64,000 bases of DNA from Sphingomonas sp. PR090111-T3T-6A. Its GTDB lineage: Bacteria; Pseudomonadota; Alphaproteobacteria; Sphingomonadales; Sphingomonadaceae. Position 1 is the stretch's first letter; every line of letters starts with the position of its first letter. The position numbers and the translations under genes were made by a program. Below are positions 23,399 to 33,113 of this stretch, piece after piece. Below the pieces are notes generated by a model. The model was not told the origin of the DNA, ran no database searches, and worked only from the letters and a program-made list of their open reading frames with translations. Location: contig NZ_AORL01000022.1 of assembly GCF_000383095.1 (NCBI RefSeq), positions 186,001 through 250,000 of the forward strand. Direction: 5' to 3'.

Positions 23399-25834
23399 TC
23401 AGCCACGAAGCGTCGCTCCCTGCTTGGCGGCCGCCGCGACGATCTTGTCGGCGATGGCCTTCAAGGCCGCTTCGTCGAAGCTCTTGTCGGCCGGCTGCAA
23501 CACCACCTCGAGGCCGAGCGACTTCTGCCCCTCGGGCACGCCCTGTCCGGTGAACACGTCGAACAGCGAGACTTCGACGATCGCCTGCTTGTCCGCGCCC
23601 TGGATGGCGCGGATCAGCTTGTCGGCCTGAAGATCGGCCGCGACGAGGAAGGCGAAGTCGCGACGCACCGCCTGCAATGCCGACGGCGCATAGGCAGGCC
23701 GCGTGCGGCCGGTGTCGCGCTTGGCCGGGATCGCATCGAGATAGATCTCGGCGGCGACCACAGGCCCTTCGACATCGAGCGCGCGCAGCGTCTCCGGGTG
23801 AAGCTCGCCGAAGGTCGCGAGGATCATCTTCGGGCCGAGACCGAGCTGGCCCGAGCGACCCGGATGCCACGTCTCACCACCCGGACCGATGAGCTGGAGC
23901 CGCTCGACAGGAGCCCCTGCCGCCGCGAGGACGGCGAGCGCCTCCGCCTTGGCGTCGAAGGCATCGGCGGCGTGCGCCTTGCCCGTCTGCCAATCGCGGC
24001 CCTGCGATTCACCCGCGATCAGCACGGTGAGCGTCTGCCGCTCGGCATCCGCCAGATAGCGGCGGCCGAGTTCGAACAGCTTGACCGAGCGCTCGCCCCG
24101 ATCGCGGTTGCGCTGGGCGGCGCGCGCGAGGCCGGGGATCAGCGACGGGCGCATCACCTTCAGATCCTCGCTGATCGGGTTGGAGAGCGTCCAGTGCCCG
24201 CCACCGAACACGGCGGCCTCCTTCTCGGAGAGGAAGCTCCACGTCACCGCTTCCGCGAAACCGCGCGCAGCGGCCGCACGGCGCGCCTTGCGCTCGATGC
24301 GCTGCTCGGGCGTGGCGGTCGGCTTGGCGACGCCCTCGGCGCGGGGGAGCGGCGTCGAGGGGAGCTTGTCGAGCCCCTCGATGCGGATCACCTCCTCGAC
24401 CAGATCGGCCGGGCCGTCGACGTCGCGGCGCCATGTCGGCACCGTCACCGGCCACGCACCCTCGATGGTCGAGAACAGCGCGTCGCTGAACGCATCGGGA
24501 CTCGTGATCGCGCCGACCGAGAAGCCGAGCGAGAGCAGGATGCGCGCCTGCCGCTCGGGCGCGACGAACATGCCGCCGAGATCAGCGCAGAGGCGCGGAT
24601 GGTAGGCTATGACACGCTTCGCCAGCGGCGGTTCGCCAGCGCGCGTGATGGCGCTGGCCGTGCCGCCGCAATGGTCGAGCACCAGCTTGGTCGCGATGGC
24701 GAGGCCGTCGTCGAGGAAGGCCGGATCGACACCGCGCTCGAAACGCTGGCGCGCGTCGCTGGTGAGCACCAGCTTCTGGCCGGTCAGCGCGATATGGTCG
24801 GGATCGAAGTAGGCGCACTCGATCAGTACGTCGGTGGTCGTCTCCGACACGCCCGAATGCTCGCCACCCATGATGCCGCCGATGTCGTGCACCGCCGCGT
24901 CATCGGCGATCACCGTCATCGTGGCGTCGAGCGTATAGGTCTTGCCGTTGAGCGCCTCGACCTGCTCGCCGTCCTTCGCCTTGCGCGCGACCAGAGCACC
25001 CGAGAGCTTGGCCCGGTCATAGACGTGGAGCGGGCGGCCGAGATCGATCGACACGAAGTTGGTGATATCCACCAGCATCGAGATCGGCTTCTGCCCGATC
25101 GCCTTGAGCTTGGCACTCATCCACTCGGGCGAGTCACCGTTGGTGACGCCCGACACGCTCTGCGCGAAGAAGGCGGGGCAACCGGCGGTGTCGTCGGTCC
25201 GCACGTCCGGCGCGGGGTCGTCGCCCGCGACTGGCATGAGCGATTCCATGCGGTAGACGTCCGCCAGCGGCTTCAGCGTGCCGAGACCCGCCGCCGCGAG
25301 GTCGCGCGCGATGCCGCGCACTCCCATGCAGTCCTGCCGGTTGGGCGTGATCGCCACGTCGAAGAGCGGATCGTCGAGGCCCGCCCACTCGGCATAGCTC
25401 TCGCCCACCGGCGCATCCTCGGGCAGCTCGACGATGCCGTTATGATCCTCGCCCAGCAGCAGCTCGCGGAACGAGCACATCATGCCGTTCGATTCGACGC
25501 CGCGGATCGAGGTGAGCTTGAGCGTCATCTCCGGGCCGGGCACATACATCCCCGGACCACCGAAGATGCCGACGAGGCCCGCGCGCGCGTTCGGCGCGCC
25601 GCAGACGACCTGCAACGGCCCCTCGCCCGCATCGACCGACAGCACCTGGAGCTTGTCGGCCTGCGGATGTGGGGCGGCGGTCAGCACTCGCGCGATGCGG
25701 AACGGGCGCAGCACATCGGCGGGGTTGGAGATATCCTCCACCTCCAGACCGATGCGGGTCAGCGCGTCGGCCACCTGCGTGGCGTCGGCGGTGGTGTCGA
25801 GATGCTCCTTGAGCCAGCTCAGCGTGAACTTCAT
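23399..25834 (-). CDS. pheT: Phenylalanyl-tRNA synthetase beta subunit
   Basis: Beta subunit of the tetrameric enzyme that charges tRNA-Phe, 811 aa, the usual length. Order of domains: N-terminal [10 protein letters not shown], the EMAP-like tRNA-binding fold (about 40-150), B3/B4 editing domain, B5 domain, the catalytic-like core, and the C-terminal FDX-ACB anticodon-binding domain (about 717-810, [15 protein letters not shown]). The start overlaps the pheS stop (ATGA). Confidence 0.97.
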   Translation of the reverse strand: MKFTLSWLKEHLDTTADATQVADALTRIGLEVEDISNPADVLRPFRIARVLTAAPHPQADKLQVLSVDAGEGPLQVVCGAPNARAGLVGIFGGPGMYVPGPEMTLKLTSIRGVESNGMMCSFRELLLGEDHNGIVELPEDAPVGESYAEWAGLDDPLFDVAITPNRQDCMGVRGIARDLAAAGLGTLKPLADVYRMESLMPVAGDDPAPDVRTDDTAGCPAFFAQSVSGVTNGDSPEWMSAKLKAIGQKPISMLVDITNFVSIDLGRPLHVYDRAKLSGALVARKAKDGEQVEALNGKTYTLDATMTVIADDAAVHDIGGIMGGEHSGVSETTTDVLIECAYFDPDHIALTGQKLVLTSDARQRFERGVDPAFLDDGLAIATKLVLDHCGGTASAITRAGEPPLAKRVIAYHPRLCADLGGMFVAPERQARILLSLGFSVGAITSPDAFSDALFSTIEGAWPVTVPTWRRDVDGPADLVEEVIRIEGLDKLPSTPLPRAEGVAKPTATPEQRIERKARRAAAARGFAEAVTWSFLSEKEAAVFGGGHWTLSNPISEDLKVMRPSLIPGLARAAQRNRDRGERSVKLFELGRRYLADAERQTLTVLIAGESQGRDWQTGKAHAADAFDAKAEALAVLAAAGAPVERLQLIGPGGETWHPGRSGQLGLGPKMILATFGELHPETLRALDVEGPVVAAEIYLDAIPAKRDTGRTRPAYAPSALQAVRRDFAFLVAADLQADKLIRAIQGADKQAIVEVSLFDVFTGQGVPEGQKSLGLEVVLQPADKSFDEAALKAIADKIVAAAAKQGATLRG

Positions 25835-26922
25835 GCGCCCACTCCCTGCGCGAGCGTGGGCACATCCAGCGCCGCGAAACCATAATGACGAAGCCAGCGC
25901 AGATCGCCGTCGAAGAAGGCGCGCAGGTCGTCGATGCCATATTTGAGCATCGCCAGACGATCGATGCCGCAGCCGAAGGCGAAGCCCTGCCACTCGTTCG
26001 GATCGAGATCGCAGGCCTCGATCACCTTGCGGTGGACCATGCCGGAGCCGAGGATCTCCATCCAGCCGTCGGGCTCAGCGCCGCCGATGATGCGGCGGCC
26101 CGACTTGTCGCGCGTATAGCCGACATCGACCTCCATCGACGGCTCGGTGAAGGGGAAATAGCTCGGGCGCAGGCGCAGCACGATGTCGTCGCGCTCGAAG
26201 AAGGCTTTGACGAACGTCTCAAGCGTCCACTTGAGATGGCCCATCGTGATGCCGCGATCGATCACGAGGCCCTCGACCTGATGGAACATCGGCGTGTGGG
26301 TGGCGTCGCTGTCGGAGCGATAGGTCCGGCCCGGCGCGATGATGCGGATCGGGGGCTTCTGCCCCACCATGGTGCGGATCTGCACCGGCGAGGTGTGCGT
26401 GCGGAGCAGCATCTTGCGGCCCTCACCGTCCACTTCATCGAAGTAGAAGGTGTCGTGCATCGCGCGCGCCGGATGCGTCTCCGGAATGTTGAGCGCGGTG
26501 AAGTTGTGCCAGTCGTCCTCGATCTCCGGGCCGGTCGCGACCGCGAAGCCCAAGTCGGCGAAGATCTCCGCCAGCTCTTCCATCACCTGCGACACCGGGT
26601 GGACCGAGCCGGTCGCAAGCCCGCCGATCGGCAGCGACATGTCCAGCGTCTCGGAGGCGAGGCGCGCGTCCAGCGCCTCGCGGTCGAGCGCGCCCTTGCG
26701 CGTCGCCAGTGCCTCGGTGACGGCTTCGCGCAGGCTGTGGATGCGGGGGCCGGTCGTCTGCCGCTCTTCGGGCGACAGCGCGCCGAGCGTCTTGAGGAGG
26801 CCGGTCACGGTCCCCTGCTTGCCGAGGGCGGTGACGCGCACGGCTTCGAGCGCGGCCAGATCGGCGGCGCCTTCCACGGCAGCCAGAAGCTCGCTCTGGA
26901 GCTGGTCGATGTCGGTGGTCAT
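25831..26922 (-). CDS. pheS: Phenylalanyl-tRNA synthetase alpha subunit
   Basis: Catalytic alpha subunit, 363 aa from ATG 26922. It has an N-terminal coiled-coil arm (about 1-90) and a class-II core: [14 protein letters not shown] motif 1, then the motif-2 strand [12 protein letters not shown], and motif 3 [12 protein letters not shown] near the C-terminus. ATG 26934 would add four residues; neither start has a strong ribosome site. It follows the rplT operon but is separated by an intrinsic terminator. Confidence 0.96.
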   Translation of the reverse strand: MTTDIDQLQSELLAAVEGAADLAALEAVRVTALGKQGTVTGLLKTLGALSPEERQTTGPRIHSLREAVTEALATRKGALDREALDARLASETLDMSLPIGGLATGSVHPVSQVMEELAEIFADLGFAVATGPEIEDDWHNFTALNIPETHPARAMHDTFYFDEVDGEGRKMLLRTHTSPVQIRTMVGQKPPIRIIAPGRTYRSDSDATHTPMFHQVEGLVIDRGITMGHLKWTLETFVKAFFERDDIVLRLRPSYFPFTEPSMEVDVGYTRDKSGRRIIGGAEPDGWMEILGSGMVHRKVIEACDLDPNEWQGFAFGCGIDRLAMLKYGIDDLRAFFDGDLRWLRHYGFAALDVPTLAQGVGA

Positions 26923-26974
26923 GTCGATCCGCATGATAGGAGAGGTGGCCGAGCCCTTAGGACAGACGAGGCCC

Positions 26975-27014
26975 AAAAAGCAAAGGGCGCGGCAGCCATA
27001 TGGCCACCGCGCCC
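26975..27014 (-). terminator. Intrinsic terminator of rpmI-rplT
   Basis: On the minus strand a 13-bp GC-rich stem (27014-27002 with 26997-26985, two G-U pairs) around loop ATAT is followed by TTTGCTTTTT. It lies 26 nt after the rplT stop and insulates pheST. Confidence 0.85.
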
Positions 27015-27040
27015 TCTACCGAAGCTATTCGCGTGTCGGC

Positions 27041-27418
27041 TTAGGCCGCGACGCGGGCACCCTCGGGCAGAGCCGCCTTGGCCTGCGCGACGATGGCCTT
27101 GAACGCCTCGCCCTCGTGCATCGCGAGATCGGCCAGGACCTTGCGGTCCAGTTCGATGTTCGCGAGCTTCAGGCCGTGCATGAACACGCCGTAGGTGAGA
27201 CCCTCGGTGCGGACCGCGGCGTTGATACGCTGGATCCAGAGCGCACGGAACGAGCGCTTCTTAACCTTGCGGTCGCGATAGGCGTACTGGCCGGCCTTCT
27301 CGACGGCCTGACGGGCGATGCGGATCGTGTTCTTGCGACGGCCATAATAGCCCTTCGCTGCGTCCAGGATCCGGTTATGCTTGGCGCGGGTGGTCGTACC
27401 GCGCTTGACGCGTGCCAT
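27041..27418 (-). CDS. rplT: 50S ribosomal protein L20
   Basis: Large-subunit assembly protein that binds 23S rRNA early, 125 aa. It starts [17 protein letters not shown] and continues [11 protein letters not shown] and [14 protein letters not shown], all conserved in L20. AAGGAG lies 9 nt before the ATG. It follows rpmI by 13 nt. In many bacteria infC precedes this pair, but here infC is about 24 kb away. L20 represses its own operon in enteric bacteria; no such site was identified here. Confidence 0.98.
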   Translation of the reverse strand: MARVKRGTTTRAKHNRILDAAKGYYGRRKNTIRIARQAVEKAGQYAYRDRKVKKRSFRALWIQRINAAVRTEGLTYGVFMHGLKLANIELDRKVLADLAMHEGEAFKAIVAQAKAALPEGARVAA

Positions 27419-27431
27419 TGCTCAGTACTCC

Positions 27432-27635
27432 TTAGTTCAGACCGTAGGGCGCCCAGAGCTTCACGCGGGCCGTATCGGCCTCGGCGAGCACGGTGGTGCC
27501 GCGGTTGGTGCGGATGTACTTCGAGTTATGGCTGATCAGGCGGTGGCGCTTGCCGGCGACGCCGTGCTTCACCTTGCCGGTGGCGGTGAGCTTGAAGCGC
27601 TTCTTCACGCCGCTCTTCGTCTTGAGCTTGGGCAT
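27432..27635 (-). CDS. rpmI: 50S ribosomal protein L35
   Basis: Small basic ribosomal protein, 67 aa, with [13 protein letters not shown] at the start and [15 protein letters not shown] in the middle. ATG 27635 has AAAGGAGT 6 nt upstream, so longer frames are not the start. Promoter candidate at 27715-27743 gives a leader of about 73 nt. Confidence 0.97.
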   Translation of the reverse strand: MPKLKTKSGVKKRFKLTATGKVKHGVAGKRHRLISHNSKYIRTNRGTTVLAEADTARVKLWAPYGLN

Positions 27636-27714
27636 TTTCGACTCCTTTTTGATGTCGATTGCGGAACGCCACGGCAGCCCTTCCAGCCGGACGATCCCTC
27701 GATCGAAGCGCGGG

Positions 27715-27743
27715 CCTATAGGGGGATAACCGATTCGATGCAA
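27715..27743 (-). promoter_or_regulatory. Promoter of rpmI-rplT
   Basis: Minus strand: TTGCAT (27743-27738), 17-nt spacer, TATAGG (27720-27715). Same spacing and similar hexamers to the tRNA-Leu promoter, suggesting a shared vegetative promoter type for translation genes. Confidence 0.5.
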
Positions 27744-27755
27744 CCGGCGGGCGGA

Positions 27756-28535
27756 TCAGCCGCCCAGCCGCTCCAGCACCGGCTCGAGCAGCCGCGAATC
27801 GCCGAGCGCCACGACGCGACCGTCGCTTGCCGCCCCGAGCGGCTGGCCCTTCCAGTCGCGCATCACGCCGCCCGCTCCCTCGACCACGGGCACCAGCGCC
27901 GCGAAGTCGTAGAGCTTCAGATTCGCCTCAATCACGCCGTCGAGCTGGCCGAGCGCGACGAGGCCGTAATTGTAGCAGTCGCCGCCCCAGATCGCGTCGC
28001 GCGCGTCCTGAGTCACGCGGGTGTAGGCGGCGAGCTGGTCGCCCGAGAAGGCGGCCGGCGCGGTGCTGCCGAAATGCGCCTCCGCGAGGTGCGCGCAGTG
28101 GCGGACGCCGGCAAGGCCCTGATTGAAGCGCGTGCGCTGGCCCTCGGCGCCCGTCCAGCGCTCGTGGAGGATCGGCTGGTCGATCACGCCGACGACCGGG
28201 CGGCCGTCCTGCAGGAGCGCGATCAGCGTGCCGAACAGCGGACGGCCGGTGATGAAGGCACGGGTGCCGTCGATCGGATCGAGCACCCAGACGCGGGCCG
28301 CATCCTCGCGGACATTGCCATATTCCTCGCCGACGATGCCGTCCTCGGGGCAGCGCTCTTCGAGGATCGCGCGCATCGCGGCCTCGGCGGCGCGGTCGGC
28401 CTCGGTAACGGGCGAGGCATCGGCCTTCTGCTCGCGGTCGAAGCGGTTGCGGAAGAAGGGACGGATCGCCGCCCCGGCCGCCTCGGCGAGAGCGTGGGCG
28501 ATGGCAATGTCGGCGGAACGGTCGGCTACGGTCAT
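27756..28535 (-). CDS. hisN: Histidinol-phosphatase, inositol-monophosphatase family
   Basis: Mg-dependent phosphatase of 259 aa. SPVTEADRAAE, GIVGEEYG (67-73), the metal-binding DPIDGTRAF (86-94) and IWGGDCYNYGLVALG near the C-terminus define the family; the last motif is typical of HisN-type histidinol-phosphatase rather than general IMPase. It would dephosphorylate L-histidinol phosphate in histidine synthesis. ATG 28535 is the family start; the 5' gap to the divergent VOC gene is 68 nt. Substrate assignment is by family resemblance. Confidence 0.85.
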   Translation of the reverse strand: MTVADRSADIAIAHALAEAAGAAIRPFFRNRFDREQKADASPVTEADRAAEAAMRAILEERCPEDGIVGEEYGNVREDAARVWVLDPIDGTRAFITGRPLFGTLIALLQDGRPVVGVIDQPILHERWTGAEGQRTRFNQGLAGVRHCAHLAEAHFGSTAPAAFSGDQLAAYTRVTQDARDAIWGGDCYNYGLVALGQLDGVIEANLKLYDFAALVPVVEGAGGVMRDWKGQPLGAASDGRVVALGDSRLLEPVLERLGG

Positions 28536-28603
28536 GTGGTCGGCCCTTACGAAAGCGTCTAGGCTCCCTGCCATCCTTCCGCCCTTACGGGGAGCCCCGA
28601 ATC

Positions 28604-29044
28604 ATGTCCGTCCGCCCAGCCATCATCCCCTGCCTGCGCTATGAGGATGCTCCGCAGGCGATCCTCTTCCTCTGCGACGCCTTCGGCTTCGTGCCGCACG
28701 CCATCTACACCGACGAGGAGGACCAGCAGATCGTCCACCACGCCCAGCTCCTGCTGGCCGACAACATGGTCATGCTGTCGAGCGCGCAGGAAGGCGAGGT
28801 GCAGGAGCTTTATGGCTGGAAGACGCCGGGCGAGGCCGGGGGGATCACGCAGTGCATCTATGTGGTCGTGGACGACCCGGATGCGCACCACGATCAGGCC
28901 AAGGCGTCGGGCGCGGACATCCTGACCGAGCCGCACGACAATGAGGGCTATCCCGGCCGCGGCTATACGGCGCGCGACCCGGAAGGGAATGTGTGGAGCT
29001 TCGGCAGCTACGATCCCTTCGCCCCGCCGCCGGCCGACGCCTGA
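28604..29044 (+). CDS. VOC-family (glyoxalase/bleomycin-resistance fold) protein
   Basis: A 146-aa protein with the paired beta-alpha-beta-beta-beta modules of VOC proteins: IPCLRYEDAPQAILFLCDAFGF at the start, a long VVVDDPDAHHDQAKASGADI strand-helix, and ARDPEGNVWSFGSY at the end. Resembles PhnB-like members; no substrate can be proposed. GGGGAG lies 9 nt before the ATG. It is divergent from hisN and converges with the TfoX-like gene, whose stop is 3 nt beyond. Confidence 0.88.
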   Translation: MSVRPAIIPCLRYEDAPQAILFLCDAFGFVPHAIYTDEEDQQIVHHAQLLLADNMVMLSSAQEGEVQELYGWKTPGEAGGITQCIYVVVDDPDAHHDQAKASGADILTEPHDNEGYPGRGYTARDPEGNVWSFGSYDPFAPPPADA

Positions 29045-29047
29045 ACC

Positions 29048-29380
29048 CTATTTGGGCGGAAGCGTCCGCACGAAGGACAGCGCCGCCGCGATGAGGCGGC
29101 GGCGCAGCTCCTTATCCTCTAGGCTCGCCTCGTGCGTGACGCGGACCCAGCCGGGCATGGCACGGTCGCGCATCACCATCGTCTGCACATCGGGATGCGC
29201 CAGCGCCCAGCCATCCTCGCCCTTGCCGAGCCGGGCGAGCATCCCCCGGCTGCTGGCGATGCACAGCATATGCCCGTCGAGCAGCCAGACGAGGCCGCCG
29301 AACATCGCCTTCTCGGTGAGGCCGCCTACGTCCTCCAGCTCCGCGCGGACCATCTCCTCCAGGATCAGGTCGCGCGGCAC
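29048..29380 (-). CDS. TfoX N-terminal domain protein
   Basis: A 110-aa single-domain protein of the TfoX_N type, with KAMFGGLVWLLDGHMLC, WVRVTHE and an ELRRRLIAAALSFV helix. Full TfoX/Sxy regulators of competence carry an extra C-terminal domain that is absent here; single-domain proteins are widespread and of unknown role. GTG 29380 lies 5 nt after the prs stop on the same strand, so it is probably co-transcribed with prs. Confidence 0.83.
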   Translation of the reverse strand: MPRDLILEEMVRAELEDVGGLTEKAMFGGLVWLLDGHMLCIASSRGMLARLGKGEDGWALAHPDVQTMVMRDRAMPGWVRVTHEASLEDKELRRRLIAAALSFVRTLPPK

Positions 29381-29385
29381 CGGGA

Positions 29386-30321
29386 TCAGTCGAACAGCGA
29401 GGAGACCGAGCTTTCGTCGGCGATGCGCTTGATCGCCTCGGCGAGCAGCGGCGCGATGGGAAGCTGGCGGACCTTCTTCGCCTCGGCCACCGCCGGCGGG
29501 GCGGCGATCGAATCAGTCACCACCAGCTCGGAGAGCTGCGAGCCCTCGACGCGCGCCACGGCACCGCCGGAGAGCACGCCATGGCTCACATAGGCCACCA
29601 CGTCCTCGGCGCCCGCCTCGCGCAGCGCGGCGGCCGCGTTGCAGAGCGTGCCGGCCGAATCGACGATATCGTCGACGAGGATGCAGAAACGGCCTGCCGG
29701 ATCGCCGATGATGTTCATCACCTCGGACTCGCCCGGCTTCTCGCGGCGCTTGTCGACGATGGCGAGCGGCGCGTTGTTGAGCCGCTTGGAGAGCGCGCGG
29801 GCGCGCACCACGCCGCCGACGTCGGGCGAGACGACCATCAGGTTCCTGCCCGAGAAGCGCGCGAGGATGTCGGCCGACATCACCGGCGCGGCATAGAGAT
29901 TGTCGGTCGGGATATCGAAGAAGCCCTGGATCTGCCCGGCATGGAGATCGACCGACAGCACGCGGTCGGCACCCGCCACCGTGACGAGATTCGCCACCAG
30001 CTTCGCCGAGATCGGCGTGCGGGGGCCGGGCTTCCGGTCCTGCCGCGCATAGCCGAAATAAGGGAGCACCGCCGTGATCCGCCGCGCCGACGCGCGCTTC
30101 AGCGCATCGATGATGATCAGCAGCTCCATGAGATTGTCGTTGACCGGGAAGGCCGTCGACTGGACGACGAACACGTCCTCGCCACGCACATTTTCCTGGA
30201 TCTCGACGAAGATTTCCTCATCGGCGAAGCGGCGCACGCTCGCCTTGGTCAGCGGAATGTCGAGATAGCCGGCGATTTCCTTCGCCAAGGTCAGGTTAGA
30301 GTTGCCCGACAGCAGTTTCAT
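29386..30321 (-). CDS. prs: Ribose-phosphate pyrophosphokinase
   Basis: Makes PRPP from ribose-5-phosphate and ATP for nucleotide, His and Trp synthesis. 311 aa, class I. KLLSGNSN at the start, [40 protein letters not shown], the KRR loop and the PRPP-binding [14 protein letters not shown] are all present. ATG 30321 is used (a TTG two codons earlier is unlikely). GATAAT ends 5 nt before the ATG, hinting at a leaderless mRNA. Confidence 0.97.
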   Translation of the reverse strand: MKLLSGNSNLTLAKEIAGYLDIPLTKASVRRFADEEIFVEIQENVRGEDVFVVQSTAFPVNDNLMELLIIIDALKRASARRITAVLPYFGYARQDRKPGPRTPISAKLVANLVTVAGADRVLSVDLHAGQIQGFFDIPTDNLYAAPVMSADILARFSGRNLMVVSPDVGGVVRARALSKRLNNAPLAIVDKRREKPGESEVMNIIGDPAGRFCILVDDIVDSAGTLCNAAAALREAGAEDVVAYVSHGVLSGGAVARVEGSQLSELVVTDSIAAPPAVAEAKKVRQLPIAPLLAEAIKRIADESSVSSLFD

Positions 30322-30326
30322 GGACA

Positions 30327-30332
30327 ATTATC
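30327..30332 (-). promoter_or_regulatory. -10 element of prs, possibly leaderless
   Basis: GATAAT on the minus strand ends 5 nt before the prs ATG. A good -35 at 16-18 nt was not found and no Shine-Dalgarno sequence is present. Confidence 0.35.
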
Positions 30333-30398
30333 CCCAGCGGCACCGCTCAGGCGGGCATCTGTTCGCGCGCCTTAGCGGCGAGTCGCGCGCCTGCCAAG

Positions 30399-30426
30399 TT
30401 GCCGACCTGCCACAGGCTGCTAGAGA
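30399..30426 (+). promoter_or_regulatory. gltX promoter, possibly leaderless
   Basis: TTGCCG (30399-30404), 16-nt spacer, TAGAGA (30421-30426), then 7 nt to the gltX ATG. GAGAG inside it could also serve as a weak ribosome site. Confidence 0.4.
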
Positions 30427-30433
30427 GCGCCGC

Positions 30434-31759
30434 ATGACCGTCGTCACCCGCTTCGCTCCTTCGCCCACCGGCCGGCTCCATGTCGGCAATATCCGCACCG
30501 CTCTGGTCTGCTGGCTGGCGGCGCGGGCGGCGGGCGGACGCTTCATGCTGCGCCTCGACGACACCGATCGGGCGCGCTCCACCGAGGCGTTCGTCGACGC
30601 GATCCGCGCCGATCTCGACTGGCTCGGCCTCGTGCCCGACGGCGAGGTTCGTCAGTCGGATCGCTTCGCCCTTTATGAGCGCGCCTTCGAGACGCTCCAC
30701 GCCGCTGGCCGCGTCTATCCCTGCTACGAGAGCGAGGAGGAGCTGTCGATCAAGCGCAAGGTGGCGCTCGGCCGCGGCCTGCCGCCGATCTACGACCGCG
30801 CGGCGCTGAAGCTGACGGCGGAGGAGCGGCAGAAGCTGGAGGCCGACGGCATCCGTCCGCACTGGCGCTTCCAGCTCGACGCGAAGCCGATCGAGTGGAC
30901 CGATCTCGTGCGCGGCCCCCAGCATTTCGAGGGCGCGGCGCTCAGCGATCCGGTGATCCGGCGCGCGGACGGGAGCTGGCTTTATCTGCTGCCCAGCGTC
31001 ATCGACGACATCGACATGAAGGTGAGCCATGTGGTGCGCGGCGAGGATCATGTCGCCAACACCGCGATCCAGCTCCAGATGTTCGAGGCGCTGGGCGCGG
31101 CCGTGCCCGAGTTCGCGCATATGGCGCTGCTCGTCGGCACCGACGGCAAGCTTTCCAAGCGCGAGGGCGCGATCGGGGTCGGCCAGCTCCGTGACGAGGG
31201 GATCGAGCCGCAGGCGATGCTCGCGCTGCTGGCACGGCTCGGCACCAGCGAGCCGGTGGTCGCGGTGGCGGAGATCGCCGATCTGATCGGGGGTTTCGCC
31301 TTCTCGCACATGGGCCGCGCGCCGGCCCGCTTCGATCCGGCCGAGCTGACCCAGCTCAACGCCAGGACGCTGCATCTCCTCTCCTACGAGGCCGTGCGCG
31401 AGCGCCTGCCCGAGGGCATGGGCGAGGCGGCATGGCTCGCCATCCGCCCGAATCTGACGACTCTGACCGACGCCGCCGATGGATGGGCGATGATCGAGGG
31501 CCCCATCCCCGCCCCTGCCTTCGAGGCCGAGGACAAGGCCTTCTGCGCCCGCGCCGCCGAGATCGCCGAAACGCTCGACTGGTCGGCCGATCCGTGGGGC
31601 CAGCTCGTGGGCGCGCTCAAGGCCGGGACGGGGCGCAAGGGCCGCACGCTCTTCCTGCCGCTGCGTCAGGCACTTACCGGGCGCGACCATGGCCCGGAGA
31701 TGGCCGCCCTCCTCCCCCTGATCGGCAGGGATCGCGCCGTGGCGCGGCTCGCCGCCTAG
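30434..31759 (+). CDS. gltX: Glutamyl-tRNA synthetase
   Basis: Class-I aminoacyl-tRNA synthetase, 441 aa. RFAPSPTGRLHVGN is the HIGH-type motif at the N-terminus, LRLDDTD follows, and DGKLSKREG is the KMSKS-type loop near 240. The C-terminal helical domain is shorter than in E. coli GltX, as in one of the two GltX types of alphaproteobacteria; a second copy elsewhere in the genome is likely. A non-discriminating or Gln-tRNA-directed role is possible and cannot be excluded. It is divergent from prs. Confidence 0.94.
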   Translation: MTVVTRFAPSPTGRLHVGNIRTALVCWLAARAAGGRFMLRLDDTDRARSTEAFVDAIRADLDWLGLVPDGEVRQSDRFALYERAFETLHAAGRVYPCYESEEELSIKRKVALGRGLPPIYDRAALKLTAEERQKLEADGIRPHWRFQLDAKPIEWTDLVRGPQHFEGAALSDPVIRRADGSWLYLLPSVIDDIDMKVSHVVRGEDHVANTAIQLQMFEALGAAVPEFAHMALLVGTDGKLSKREGAIGVGQLRDEGIEPQAMLALLARLGTSEPVVAVAEIADLIGGFAFSHMGRAPARFDPAELTQLNARTLHLLSYEAVRERLPEGMGEAAWLAIRPNLTTLTDAADGWAMIEGPIPAPAFEAEDKAFCARAAEIAETLDWSADPWGQLVGALKAGTGRKGRTLFLPLRQALTGRDHGPEMAALLPLIGRDRAVARLAA

Positions 31760-31783
31760 CGTCCCGGCCCGAGGAGTCCTATC

Positions 31784-32107
31784 TTGCGAGCCATGGCCAT
31801 CCCCGTTCTGTCGCGCTTTGCCGGCGCGTGGCGCGATCTGCGCGCCTTCCTGGTGACCCGCCAGCGGCACCAGATCGTCTTCGCGACTCTCTCGGTCGGC
31901 ATCTGCGTGCTGCTGGTGCTGGGTTTCTACCACGACTCGAAATTCCCGTATCAGGAGCGGGTCATCTACGTCCAGAACTGGCCCGCCAACCGCACCGACG
32001 CCGAGATCATCGCGCAGCAGAAGGTCGAGCGGGCCCAGAAGCAGAAGGCGATGGCCGAGCGGCAGGCCGCCTATCGCCGCCTCGCCAAAATGACCGGCAT
32101 CGAGTGA
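31784..32107 (+). CDS. Single-pass membrane protein, unknown function
   Basis: A 107-aa protein with a cytoplasmic basic N-terminus, one transmembrane helix (about 31-50), and a charged helical tail (about 70-100, Gln/Lys/Arg-rich, likely coiled coil). I do not recognise the family. GAGGAG (31771-31776) lies 7 nt before TTG 31784 but 16 nt before ATG 31793, so TTG is the better start. It lies between gltX and ribD with gaps of 24 and 10 nt, probably in one transcript. Confidence 0.75.
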   Translation: MRAMAIPVLSRFAGAWRDLRAFLVTRQRHQIVFATLSVGICVLLVLGFYHDSKFPYQERVIYVQNWPANRTDAEIIAQQKVERAQKQKAMAERQAAYRRLAKMTGIE

Positions 32108-32117
32108 TCCCACGGGG

Positions 32118-33104
32118 ATGACGAAGGCCACCGCCGATGACGCGCGCTGGATGGCGGCAGCGGTGGCGCTGTCCGAACGCGGGCGCGGGCGGACCTCCCC
32201 CAATCCCAATGTCGGCTGCCTGATCGTGCAGGACGGCCGCGTCGCAGGGCGCGGCTGGACCCAGCCCGGCGGCCGCCCCCATGCCGAGGCGATGGCGCTG
32301 GCCGAAGCCGGCGCAGGGGCGCGGGACGCCACCGTCTATGTCACGCTGGAGCCCTGCGCCCACCAGAGCCCACGCGGCCCCGCCTGCGCCGACCTGCTGG
32401 CCGCGGCCCGCCCTGCCCGAGTCGTCGGCGCGCTGACCGATCCCGATCCGCGCACCTCGGGCGAGGGCTTCGCGCGGCTGCGCGCGGCGGGAATCGCGGT
32501 GACGGAGGCTGTCGGCTGCGACGGCGCACGGTGCGCCATGGCGGGCTTCCTCACCCGGCAGGCGCTCGGCCGCCCGCATGTGACGCTGAAGCTCGCCACC
32601 TCGCTCGACGGGCGGATCGCGCTTCCCTCGGGCGAGAGCCGGTGGATCACCGGGCCGCAAGCCCGCGCCCACGCGCATCTCGAACGCGCCCGCGCGGACA
32701 TGATCGTCGTCGGCCGCGGCACCTATGAAGCCGACGCGCCGCGCCTCGACGTCCGCCTCCCCGGTCTCGAAGACCGCAATCCGGCCCGCTTCATCCTGAC
32801 CTCCACGCGCATGGGAATCCTGCCCGAAGGCTGGGGCCTGCTCACCCGGCCCGGGGACATCGCGCTTCCCGGCGGCAACCTCGCCCTGATCGAGGGCGGC
32901 GCGGGCGCTGCGGCAGCGTTCCTCGCGGCGGACATGGTCGACCGGCTGCTGCTCTACCGCGCGCCGATCCTGATCGGGAACGGCCTGCCCGGCATCGGCG
33001 ACATCGGCCTCCACGATCTCCCTGCTGCCCATGGCCGCTGGGTTTTGACCGATTCCCGGACACTCGGGATCGACCGACTCGAAATCTACGAACGGCAGCG
33101 CTAG
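32118..33104 (+). CDS. ribD: Bifunctional riboflavin deaminase/reductase RibD
   Basis: Second and third steps of riboflavin synthesis: deamination of the pyrimidine intermediate, then NADPH reduction. 328 aa. The N-terminal cytidine-deaminase-type zinc site is H55-A-E57 with C80 and C90 (PCAHQSPRGPAC). The C-terminal RibD_C domain has LKLATSLDGRIAL, SRWITG and DMIVVGRGTYEAD. First gene of the ribD-ribE-ribBX-ribH order; the 10-nt gap upstream leaves no room for an FMN riboswitch. Confidence 0.95.
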   Translation: MTKATADDARWMAAAVALSERGRGRTSPNPNVGCLIVQDGRVAGRGWTQPGGRPHAEAMALAEAGAGARDATVYVTLEPCAHQSPRGPACADLLAAARPARVVGALTDPDPRTSGEGFARLRAAGIAVTEAVGCDGARCAMAGFLTRQALGRPHVTLKLATSLDGRIALPSGESRWITGPQARAHAHLERARADMIVVGRGTYEADAPRLDVRLPGLEDRNPARFILTSTRMGILPEGWGLLTRPGDIALPGGNLALIEGGAGAAAAFLAADMVDRLLLYRAPILIGNGLPGIGDIGLHDLPAAHGRWVLTDSRTLGIDRLEIYERQR

Positions 33105-33113
33105 AGGCCTCCC

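Noticed and set aside
32108-32117. Possible FMN riboswitch before the riboflavin cluster
   Set aside because: ribD begins 10 nt after the preceding gene, and no conserved FMN-element segments were seen upstream of that gene either.
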